Source of the DNA: Nonomuraea guangzhouensis
Lineage (GTDB): Bacteria > Actinomycetota > Actinomycetes > Streptosporangiales > Streptosporangiaceae
Reading direction: 5' to 3'
Assembly: GCF_019396345.1 (NCBI RefSeq)
Contig: NZ_JAHKRM010000011.1
Span: 248,001-312,000 of the forward strand
DNA length: 64,000 bases
Made by a program: the position numbers and the translations under genes. Within the stretch, counting starts at the first letter, position 1. Each line of letters begins with the position of its first letter. The notes under the pieces were generated by a model that was given only the letters and a program-made list of their open reading frames with translations, was not told the DNA's origin and ran no database searches. Below are positions 15,329 to 22,837 of this stretch, one piece after another.

Positions 15329-15645
15329 GGTCAGACTCCCGAGGACAGCGGGACGGCCGACGGTGGCCGGCGGGTGAGCACCGTGAAGATCTGGGGGACG
15401 AGGTTCACACCACCGAGTATGGACCGCACAGGTGGCGCACCGGCCCGGACGTCTCAGGAAGGGGCGTCCGGGCCGCGCCCAGGATTTCTCCCGGCTTTAT
15501 GATCATGAATCGCACGATAAGTGCGGGGTTGGTAATCCCGCTGCGACCCGTCGCGACAAGTGATGTTGACTCCAGTTATATAGCTTGGTTGCCATTCGGA
15601 AACAGCGTCCTGAAGGCCGAAGATTTGCCACTATCGTGGCGTTTT
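15329..15645. other. Gene-free stretch with orphan hairpin and AT-rich segment
   Basis: No coding gene is supported. A perfect 11-bp stem lies at 15441-15451/15465-15475 (CGGCCCGGACG and CGTCCGGGCCG, 13-nt loop), looking like a terminator although no plus-strand gene precedes it. From about 15495 to 15650 the A/T content is much higher than in the rest of the window (for example AGTTATATAGCTTGG), suggesting a promoter region or acquired DNA. Confidence 0.5.
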
Positions 15646-16014
15646 ATGATGCGCGTCCTGGTCCCCGCCCGCCTGCGCAAAGCCGTGCGCACGTGGTTCG
15701 ATTCCCGCTATATCTCCATCGGCGATCATCGCCAGGACATCAGGGACGCCCTCTGGGAGGTCCAGACCCTGCGCCGGGAGATGGCGAGCTTGCAGGACGA
15801 GGTCGAGCGCCTCAGGAACGCCAGACCCGCCACCGCGGCCACCACCGACAAGGCCAGGCTCGACGACACCCACCGCCTGGCTCAGGAGACGGCCAAGGCG
15901 CTGGACGGCGTGCTGCAGAACGAGGTTCTTCTCTGGCAGGCGATCGACGACCTCAAGTCGCGGACGCCGGGCCCCGGTGACGGTGTTCAGGTGGAGGATC
16001 AGTCATGCGCGTGA
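15646..16014 (+). CDS. Small coiled-coil protein, unknown function
   Basis: 122 residues from ATG 15646 (ATG 15649 also possible). A basic amphipathic N-terminus (MMRVLVPARLRKAVRTWF) is followed by a heptad-like helix, DIRDALWEVQTLRREMASLQ-DEVERLRN (about 31-58), and a second helical stretch, RLAQETAKALDGVLQNEVLL (77-96). There is no membrane segment. The last 10 bases overlap the PP-loop gene, whose ribosome-binding site lies inside this gene, so the two proteins are probably made together. I do not recognise the family; homologs often occur near surface polysaccharide genes only by my weak recollection. Confidence 0.65.
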   Translation: MMRVLVPARLRKAVRTWFDSRYISIGDHRQDIRDALWEVQTLRREMASLQDEVERLRNARPATAATTDKARLDDTHRLAQETAKALDGVLQNEVLLWQAIDDLKSRTPGPGDGVQVEDQSCA

Positions 16015-17210
16015 GCTGGGCCGGAGGCGAGCTGACGTTCCGCCTCGGAGCCGTTGACGAGATCACCGGCAAGGCCGCCGACGAGCACCCGGTCAAGCTG
16101 GCCACCAACTCCTGCACGGTCGCCGGCGTCCCCGAGGACGCGCACCCCGATCTCTTCGCCGTCGCCGCGTGGACCGTGGTGGCGCCGTGGACGCGCAGGG
16201 AGATCGTGTTCGACCGGGCCATCTCCCCGGAGGTGGCCGCGGCGCTGCACGACGGGTGGGGCGTCGAAGCGGGGCCGGTAGGCGCGGAGGCCCGTCGCAC
16301 CGGGACGAACTTAGCGATCTCCTACAGCGGTGGCGCGGACTCCGTTGCGGCGGCGGCCATCTATCCCGAGGCGCCGTTCGTGCACTTCCGGCGGGTGGCG
16401 CATCCCCGTGTGCCGAATCGGTGGCCGCACTACCGCTCCGACGTCCTGGCCAGGCTGGCCAAGCGGACCGGACGGGAACTCACCATCGTGGACTCCGATC
16501 TGGAGTTCACACTGTCCGAGCCCCGGCCCGGGTACCCGGAGCACCACGCGGTCGCCGTTGGGGCACTGCTGCACGCCGACCGGATGGATCTCGGGGGACT
16601 GGCGTTCGGCTATGAACTGGGTTCACGGTGGCTCGGCGGGGATCGCTATCTGCTGCGTTACACGCCCGACAACCTGATGTGGGCGCCGCACGGGGCGTGG
16701 GGACGGTTGTTCGCGGCGGCGGGGGTGCACATCGTGCTTCCCGTGGGCGGCGTGAGTGAGGCGGTCACCATGCGGCTGGCGCTGAACTCGGAGCTCAAGG
16801 AGCACGTCCGATGGTGCCTGCAGGGCACCGACGGCCCGTGCCGTACATGCGGCAAGTGCCTGTACAAGGAGCTCATCCAGGCCGCGGTCGAACGGCGGCC
16901 GCTCGACACGCCCTTCACCGCCGAGGACCCCCGGGCGCGCAAGTGGCTCCAGCCGCCGCCGTACGGGGGACAGGAGATGGTCGAGTACGGCCTGGCGCGG
17001 GTGCCCGGCATCGAGAACACGCTGTTCGGGAAGGCGCTCGACTACTTCGACGCCACCGAGGAGTCGACGAGCTGGCTCGACCACTGCTACCCGCCGGCGC
17101 TCGCCGAGATCCCCGCCCCGTGGCGTTACCAGGCGGCCGAGTTCATGACGTCCGAGGTCGGGCTCATGACCGAGGCCGAGGTCCGCCGCGTGGAGACATG
17201 GGGCGCGTGA
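16005..17210 (+). CDS. QueC-like PP-loop ATP pyrophosphatase family protein
   Basis: 401 residues. YSGGADSVAAAA (107-118) is a PP-loop (SGGxDS) that binds ATP for substrate adenylation. Cys271, 279, 282 and 285 (WCLQGTDGPCRTCGKC) form a C-x7-C-x2-C-x2-C zinc site very like that of QueC. The first ~95 residues are a beta-rich domain not found in QueC, and the C-terminal ~110 residues are also extra. The protein is therefore not QueC itself and no other queuosine genes are nearby; I believe it belongs to a DUF6395-type family. GGAGG lies 7-8 nt before ATG 16005. Reaction unknown; amide, nitrile or thio-group formation on a small molecule or sugar is inferred. Confidence 0.75.
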   Translation: MRVSWAGGELTFRLGAVDEITGKAADEHPVKLATNSCTVAGVPEDAHPDLFAVAAWTVVAPWTRREIVFDRAISPEVAAALHDGWGVEAGPVGAEARRTGTNLAISYSGGADSVAAAAIYPEAPFVHFRRVAHPRVPNRWPHYRSDVLARLAKRTGRELTIVDSDLEFTLSEPRPGYPEHHAVAVGALLHADRMDLGGLAFGYELGSRWLGGDRYLLRYTPDNLMWAPHGAWGRLFAAAGVHIVLPVGGVSEAVTMRLALNSELKEHVRWCLQGTDGPCRTCGKCLYKELIQAAVERRPLDTPFTAEDPRARKWLQPPPYGGQEMVEYGLARVPGIENTLFGKALDYFDATEESTSWLDHCYPPALAEIPAPWRYQAAEFMTSEVGLMTEAEVRRVETWGA

Positions 17211-17251
17211 GATGTTGGCGTGCTTGGGCTGAGTTAGGTGAGGAGTGGGCT

Positions 17252-18094
17252 GTGAAGGTGTATCTGTCGGTCGACATGGAGGGCGTGACCGGGCTCACCG
17301 ACCCCGAGGAGATGCACGCCGGTAAGCGTGGTTACGAGCGGGGCTGCGAGCTCATGACCGCCGACGCCAACGCCGCCGTCGAGGGGGCGTTCGAGGCGGG
17401 GGCGACCACGGTGCTGGTGAACGACGCGCACGGGTCCACCAAGAACCTGCGGATCGACCTCCTGGACCCGCGTGCCACCCTCATCCGCGGGCCGGGCAAG
17501 GCGCAGCGGATGGCGCAGGGGGTCGACGGGTCGTTCCAGGCCGCCTGTTTCGTGGGCTACCACGCTCGCGCGGGGGTGTCCCACGGCGTGCTCAACCACA
17601 CCTGGATGGGCAAGGAGATCCAGAACGTCTATCTCAACGGCGAGGTGTGCGGCGAGACGCGGCTGGTGGCGGCGTGCGCCGGGTCTCATGGTGTTCCGGT
17701 CGTGGTGGTGACCGGGGACGAGGCCGTCGGTGAAGAGGCGCGCGAGTTGCTCGGCGATGTGGAGACGGTGGCGGTCAAGAAGGGGATCGACAAGTTCTCG
17801 GCCGAACTGCTGCCGCCGAGCGTCGCCCAGGCGCGGATCCGTGAGGCGACGGCAAGGGCGTTGGGGCGGTTGAGCGACTTCACGCCTTACCGGGTGGCGG
17901 CGCCGTACACGCTGGGGGTGGAGTGGAACTCCACTGCCATCGCGGCCGCTGTGGGGCTGGTGCCCGGCGTGAAGTCGGTCGGGGCGCGACACACCGAGTT
18001 CACCACCGATGACTTCGCACAGATCATGGCGTTGTTCGGTATCTTCGCCACGATCGGTGGCCAGGTCGCCTGTGGCAGCGGTCCGTACGGCTGA
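17252..18094 (+). CDS. M55 D-aminopeptidase, DppA-like
   Basis: 280 residues. VKVYLSVDMEGVTG places Asp8 and Glu10 exactly as in B. subtilis DppA, and His60 (NDAHGS) and His104 (VGYHARAG) match two other zinc ligands; a Glu in LNGEVCGE supplies the fifth. The family removes N-terminal D-amino acids or hydrolyses D-Ala-containing dipeptides as a toroidal decamer. GAGGAG precedes the GTG start at 17252. It follows the PP-loop gene by 41 bp and may be co-transcribed, but no functional link is evident. Confidence 0.92.
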   Translation: MKVYLSVDMEGVTGLTDPEEMHAGKRGYERGCELMTADANAAVEGAFEAGATTVLVNDAHGSTKNLRIDLLDPRATLIRGPGKAQRMAQGVDGSFQAACFVGYHARAGVSHGVLNHTWMGKEIQNVYLNGEVCGETRLVAACAGSHGVPVVVVTGDEAVGEEARELLGDVETVAVKKGIDKFSAELLPPSVAQARIREATARALGRLSDFTPYRVAAPYTLGVEWNSTAIAAAVGLVPGVKSVGARHTEFTTDDFAQIMALFGIFATIGGQVACGSGPYG

Positions 18095-18522
18095 ACGTCC
18101 GCAAGGGAATGCGGCCGTGCGACGGCGCCCGACAAGTGACGGCGCCGTCCGACAGGCGAGGTCGTGCGACGGCGCCCGACAGGTGACGTCGTACGGCGAC
18201 GCCTGGCAAGTAGCGGCCCGTCCGATAGGTGAGGTCGTGTGGCGGTGCCCGAGCAAGTGAGGTCGTGTGGCGGCGCGCGAACGAGTGAGGTCGTGTGGCG
18301 GTGCCCGAGCGAGTGAGGTCGTGCGGCGGCGCGCGGACGAGTGAGGTCGTGTGGCGGCGCCCGATAAGTGGCGGCGACGTTCGATAGACGAGACGCGCGG
18401 CTGTCGGACCCGCGAAGATGGGCCGCGAAAAGTGAAAAAGGCGCGCGACAGCGGGCCGGCAAGGGGCGGGCGCGCAAAGGTGAGCCCGCGGACGGTAGGC
18501 CCGCACAGTGGGGAGCAGGGGC
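18095..18522 (+). other. Gene-free stretch containing the 28-bp repeat tract
   Basis: This 428-bp stretch between the DppA and flavin oxidase genes has frames open on both strands only because of repeats and GC bias. It is dominated by the tandem repeat described separately. A possible ribosome-binding site for the oxidase (GGGGAG, 18510-18515) lies at its end. No other signal was found. Confidence 0.6.
18117..18381. repeat. 28-bp tandem repeat tract
   Basis: Five well-kept units start at 18229, 18257, 18285, 18313 and 18341, each opening with GTGAGGTCGTG and continuing GGCGG, then CGCCCGA-like sequence; four are 28 bp and the last 27. More decayed units extend upstream to about 18117 and one downstream. 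The period is not a multiple of three and there are no unique spacers, so it is neither a protein repeat nor a CRISPR array. Confidence 0.85.
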
Positions 18523-20073
18523 ATGGAGGGCGCGGCGCTGACCCGGCGGAGCTTGCTCGTCGGCATCGGGGCGGTGGGTGGCGCGGGAGCGATGTACGCC
18601 GCCATGGGCGCGCTGGGTCTGGCGCCGTCCGGGCAGGACAAGGACTTCGCCGCCCCTCGGCCGGGTGACTTCTCGCTGCGCGGCAAGGCGGCGGCCAAGG
18701 TGGTGATCATCGGGGCCGGCGTCGCGGGGCTGACCGCCGCGTACGAGCTGGGCAAGGCCGGCTACGACTGCACGCTGCTGGAGGCCAGGGACCGGGCCGG
18801 CGGCCGGAACCTCACGCTGCGCGGCGGCGATCGGCTGGCCGAGCTGAACGGCCCCGCGCAGGACGTGAAGTTCGGCGAGGGCGTCTACTTCAATGCGGGC
18901 CCGGGGCGGATCGCGCCGTGGATGGTCACGCTCGACTACTGCCGCGAGCTGGGCATCCCGATCGAGACGTTCATCAACAACAACGGGCAGGCGCTCGTCC
19001 ACACAAACGGCCAGACAATCCGGGCAAGAGCCGCACGTGCTGATATGTACGGATATGTCGCGGAGCTGCTGGCTAAAGCGACAAATGTTGGCGCGCTCGA
19101 CAAGCAGATCGGCAAGGACGACCAGGAACGCCTGCTGGAGTTCCTCCGCAGGTTCGGCGACCTGGGCCCCAAGCTCGGCTACGAAGGCTCCGACCGCCGC
19201 GGTTTCATCAAATATCCGGCACTGGACGGCGGCACCCCCATCCCGGCCCCCGGCACCCTGCACGCCGTCCTCGCCGCCGGCACCGGCCGTTCGATCACCA
19301 ATGACTTCGGCTACGAGCAGTCCACCCCCATGTTGCAGCCGGTCGGCGGCATGGACGCCATCGTCACCAAGCTCAAGGAGGCGGTCGGCGAGGACCGGAT
19401 CAGGACCGGCGTCAAGGTCAACAAGATCACCAACCTGGCCGACGGCGTCGAGGTCACCTGGGACGGCGGCTCGCTCAAGGCCGACTACTGCATCGCCACC
19501 CTCCCGCCCCACCTGCTCGCGAAGATCCCGCACAACCTCGGCGACCCCGTCACGGCCGCCCTCGAGACGCCCATCCCGGTCGCGAGCGGGAAGATCGGGC
19601 TGGAGTACGGCCGGCGCTGGTGGGAGCTCGAAGACCGCATCTACGGCGGCGTGACCGAGACGGACCTCGACATCACCCACATCTGGTACCCGTCGGCCGG
19701 CTTCCACGCCGAGCGCGGCGTGCTCGTCGGCTACTACAACACCGACAAGAACGCCGAGCTCTACGGCGCGCTCACCCCGGAGGACCGCAGGCGCCGCGCC
19801 CTCACCCAGGGCAGGAAGATCCACGGCGACAAGTACGGCAAGGACCTGCTCTCCAGCGTCTCCATCTCCTGGGACCGTCAGGAGCACATCCAGGGCGGCT
19901 GGGTGCGCTGGCCCGCCATTGATTCGTCGTTCACTCTTCTGCAACGCCCCAGCGGAAGGGTCTACTTCGCGGGTGACTGGCTCACCTACCTGATCGCGTG
20001 GCAGGCGGGCGCCATGGAGTCGGCCCGCGGCGCCGTCACCCAGCTGCACCAACGGGTGTTGCAGTCACCGTGA
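18523..20073 (+). CDS. Tat-exported flavin monoamine/L-amino-acid oxidase
   Basis: 516 residues. The N-terminus has a twin-arginine signal, LTRRSLLVGIGAVGGAGAMY, predicting folded export with its cofactor. VVIIGAGVAGLTAAYELGKA is the FAD-binding motif, followed by LLEARDRAGGRN, and the C-terminal RVYFAGDWLTYLIAWQAGAM closes the FAD site as in amine oxidases. The family oxidises L-amino acids or amines, giving imine and hydrogen peroxide. Start ATG 18523 has GGGGAG at suitable spacing; a GTG at 18508 would add five residues. Substrate unknown. Confidence 0.9.
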   Translation: MEGAALTRRSLLVGIGAVGGAGAMYAAMGALGLAPSGQDKDFAAPRPGDFSLRGKAAAKVVIIGAGVAGLTAAYELGKAGYDCTLLEARDRAGGRNLTLRGGDRLAELNGPAQDVKFGEGVYFNAGPGRIAPWMVTLDYCRELGIPIETFINNNGQALVHTNGQTIRARAARADMYGYVAELLAKATNVGALDKQIGKDDQERLLEFLRRFGDLGPKLGYEGSDRRGFIKYPALDGGTPIPAPGTLHAVLAAGTGRSITNDFGYEQSTPMLQPVGGMDAIVTKLKEAVGEDRIRTGVKVNKITNLADGVEVTWDGGSLKADYCIATLPPHLLAKIPHNLGDPVTAALETPIPVASGKIGLEYGRRWWELEDRIYGGVTETDLDITHIWYPSAGFHAERGVLVGYYNTDKNAELYGALTPEDRRRRALTQGRKIHGDKYGKDLLSSVSISWDRQEHIQGGWVRWPAIDSSFTLLQRPSGRVYFAGDWLTYLIAWQAGAMESARGAVTQLHQRVLQSP

Positions 20074-20132
20074 CGTCGCGCGCGACTCCGGGGACCGGCG
20101 TAAGGTCCTCAGAGAGCGATCGAGGAGATGGG

Positions 20133-20645
20133 ATGACGTTGGACTGGGTGGCCGCGACCGACCGGATCGACCTGCTGGCCGAGCCGGTGGCACGTGCCGT
20201 GCAGGGACTCGGCGGCGTCGACGTGGCCGAGATCGACCCCGAGCTGGCCGACACGGCGGCGTTCTGCGAGCGCTACGGCGTGACACTCGACGAGTCGGCC
20301 AACTGCGTGGTCGTCGCGGCCAAGCGCGGCGGCGAGACGCGTTACGCGGCGTGCATGGTGCTCGCGACGATGCGGGTCGACGTGAACGGCGTCGTGCGCA
20401 GGCATCTCGACGCGCGCAAGGCGAGCTTCGCCCCGATGGCGGAGGCGGTCGAGCTCACCGGGATGGAATACGGCGGCATCACCCCGCTGGGCCTGCCCGC
20501 GGACTGGCCGATCCTGGTGGACACGAAGGTGGCGGAGCACCACAGAGTGGTGATCGGCAGCGGGGTGCGGCGGTCCAAGTTGGCCATCGCCGGAACCACA
20601 CTTGCCGGACTTAAGGGTGCAGAAGTCCTCCCTCTGGCGAACTGA
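20133..20645 (+). CDS. YbaK/EbsC-type aminoacyl-tRNA deacylase domain protein
   Basis: 170 residues of the YbaK/ProX editing fold. ESANCVVVAAKRGGETRYAA contains the conserved Lys that positions the aminoacyl ester, RRHLDARKASFAP is the second conserved block, and GMEYGGITPLGLP is the conserved Gly-rich loop. Such proteins clear mischarged tRNAs (for example Cys- or Ala-tRNAPro) in the cytoplasm. ATG 20133 lies close after GAGGAG. It stands alone, 59 bp after the oxidase gene. Confidence 0.9.
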   Translation: MTLDWVAATDRIDLLAEPVARAVQGLGGVDVAEIDPELADTAAFCERYGVTLDESANCVVVAAKRGGETRYAACMVLATMRVDVNGVVRRHLDARKASFAPMAEAVELTGMEYGGITPLGLPADWPILVDTKVAEHHRVVIGSGVRRSKLAIAGTTLAGLKGAEVLPLAN

Positions 20646-20766
20646 CGCCAATTCGAGACCGTTGAACTGGAAACCGATGGGCCCCTTCGGGACGTTGTAC
20701 GAGTGGGAATGTGGCCTCATGGTTCATCTCGTGGGCGGGGATTAAGCCGGTATGGTGCTTCATGCC

Positions 20767-22821
20767 ATGAACGATGACCGACTCGGCCCTTACCGGCTGC
20801 TCAGGCGGCTCGGTGAAGGCGGAATGGGCGTTGTCCACCTCGCTGTCGACCCACAGGGGAGACAGGTGGCGGTCAAGGTCCTACGCGCCGAAGTCGCCGG
20901 CGACGAGGTCGCCAGGCGGCGGCTCTCGCGCGAGGTCGAGACGATGCGCCGGGCGCGCAGCAAGTACATCGCCGAGGTGCTCGACGCCGATGTGACCGGT
21001 CATCGGCCGTACATCGTCACGCGTTACGTCCCCGGACGGCCGCTCGACGAGATCGTCAAGGACGACGGCCCGCTCGACCTGCCCGCGCTGGTCAGGATCG
21101 CGCACGGGGTCGCCACCGCGCTGGCCGCCGTGCACGCGGTCGGGGTGATCCACCGCGACCTCAAGCCGGGCAACGTGCTGATCATCGACGGCGAGCCGGT
21201 TCTGATCGACTTCGGCATCGCCCAGGCGGTCGACGCGACCCGGCTGACGCAGACGGGGATGTTCATCGGCACGCCCGGATACCTCGCCCCCGAGATCATC
21301 GAGGGGCAGGAGGCCGGCCCCGAGGTCGACGTGCACGCCTGGGCGGGCACGCTGCTGTACGCCGGCACCGGCCAGCCGCCCTTCGGCAAGGGCACGCTGG
21401 AGATGATCTTCTACAACATCACCGCGGGCAAGGCCGACGTGAGCGCGGCTCCGGCGGAGCTGCAGCCGCTGCTCAAGGCCGCCTTCCAGCGCAACCCCGC
21501 CAAGCGGCCCAAGGCCGCCGAGCTGGCCGAGCAGACCGCCAGGATGCTGCCCAGGCCGCCGGGCGGCGTGGGCGACGAGATCTCGACCGTGCCGCGCTCC
21601 GACCGCTCCAACCCGTCGCTCGAGCTGCCGACGCCGCAGCCGCTGGCCGACAAGCCGTCGTACGACGTCTCGACGCCGCCCATGACGCCGCGCAAGCTCG
21701 TCGACGGCCAGCTGCGCCAGCAGCCGGGACAGCCACAGCCGGGACAGTCACAGCAGGGGCCCGGCCAGAACCGGCCGCCCCAGGGCCGGCCGCCCCAGCA
21801 GCCGCCGCCGGACCAGCAGTACGTCTCGCTGCTCCCCGAGCAGCAGGGCGACCCGTGGCCGACCCGCAGGGTGACCCCTGAGGAGCTGCGCAAGATGCAG
21901 CGCGAGGCCACCCCGCAGCCGTGGCAGGTCTCCGCCCAGCACAACAGCCACACGCCGCCGGCCGACGCCGACGTGCCGACCCGGCGCGTCCGCCCGACGG
22001 ACCCGCCCGACGTCCCCACCCGCCGGGTGCGTCCCGACGCGCCCGACTACGGCAGGGGCAACCCGGTCCAGCCGCCGCCCTACATCCCGGTCCAGGGCCA
22101 GTTCCCGCCCGACCCTCAGGCGAAGCGCGACCCGTACCTCCCGCCGGACCAGCAGGGCCAGCAGCCCGACCTGCGGACCAAGCGCGAGCCGTTCATCCCG
22201 GGCGCCCGGCCGGGGCAGGCGCTCCAGCGGTCCAGGGCCTATGGCCTGGCCAGCGCGATGCTGCTGATCCTGATGATCGTGGCGGCCGTGGTGGCGCCCG
22301 TGCTGGTGGCCCTGGTGGCGATCCCGGTCGTGGTGCTGCTGCGCGCGGCCGACCTGGCCCAGCCGGAGCTCGTCGCGCGCCGGTCCACCGGATCGGCGGC
22401 GCTCGACGTGGTGCGGGTGTTCGCCTTCCCCAAAGCGCTGGTCAAGTCGGTGGGCATCACCTTCGCGCTGACCTTCTACGCGCTTATCCTGGGACTCCCG
22501 GTGACGTTGCTGCTCGCCGTGGTCGTCAAGATGAACCCTTACAACGCGCTGGCCTGGGGAGCGGCGATCGCCCTGTGGACCGTCTGCTCGGGCCCGGGCG
22601 TCGAGGGACCTGGAAGGCAGATGCGCAGAACCCTCTCATCGCTCGTACCCTCGAGAACAGCGGCGATGGTGATGGTGGGAGTTCTCGCGGCGGGGGCCGC
22701 GCTCTCCCTGATCCTCGCTTACGGCACGTTCGACAACGCGAGGAGGGCCGTATGGGCTCCGCTGAACGTCGGACCTGTGGTGACCCAGCTCAACGGACTG
22801 AAGGGGAACCCCGGGGGATGA
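20767..22821 (+). CDS. Membrane Ser/Thr protein kinase, PknB-like (first of three)
   Basis: 684 residues from ATG 20767 (ATG 20752 also in frame; a TATGGT box at 20751-20756 favours the inner start). The kinase domain has the Gly-rich loop LGEGGMGVVHL, the ATP Lys37 (VAVKVL), HRDLKPGN (129-136), DFG (148-150) and activation-loop Thr in TQTGMFIGTPGYLAPE. A long Pro/Gln-rich linker with several PTRRVRP-like units follows, then about four membrane helices at the C-terminus (nt 22240-22770). No PASTA or other extracellular sensor is present. ATG of the second kinase lies 16 bp downstream. Confidence 0.93.
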   Translation: MNDDRLGPYRLLRRLGEGGMGVVHLAVDPQGRQVAVKVLRAEVAGDEVARRRLSREVETMRRARSKYIAEVLDADVTGHRPYIVTRYVPGRPLDEIVKDDGPLDLPALVRIAHGVATALAAVHAVGVIHRDLKPGNVLIIDGEPVLIDFGIAQAVDATRLTQTGMFIGTPGYLAPEIIEGQEAGPEVDVHAWAGTLLYAGTGQPPFGKGTLEMIFYNITAGKADVSAAPAELQPLLKAAFQRNPAKRPKAAELAEQTARMLPRPPGGVGDEISTVPRSDRSNPSLELPTPQPLADKPSYDVSTPPMTPRKLVDGQLRQQPGQPQPGQSQQGPGQNRPPQGRPPQQPPPDQQYVSLLPEQQGDPWPTRRVTPEELRKMQREATPQPWQVSAQHNSHTPPADADVPTRRVRPTDPPDVPTRRVRPDAPDYGRGNPVQPPPYIPVQGQFPPDPQAKRDPYLPPDQQGQQPDLRTKREPFIPGARPGQALQRSRAYGLASAMLLILMIVAAVVAPVLVALVAIPVVVLLRAADLAQPELVARRSTGSAALDVVRVFAFPKALVKSVGITFALTFYALILGLPVTLLLAVVVKMNPYNALAWGAAIALWTVCSGPGVEGPGRQMRRTLSSLVPSRTAAMVMVGVLAAGAALSLILAYGTFDNARRAVWAPLNVGPVVTQLNGLKGNPGG

Positions 22822-22837
22822 TGCTGGGACGGTGGCG

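Noticed and set aside
16005..17210. QueC (queuosine/7-cyano-7-deazaguanine synthesis)
   Set aside because: The PP-loop and zinc site match, but length and extra domains do not, and no other queuosine genes are nearby.
18117..18381. CRISPR-like array
   Set aside because: The 28-bp units are adjacent with no unique spacers and no cas genes are near; it is a simple tandem repeat.
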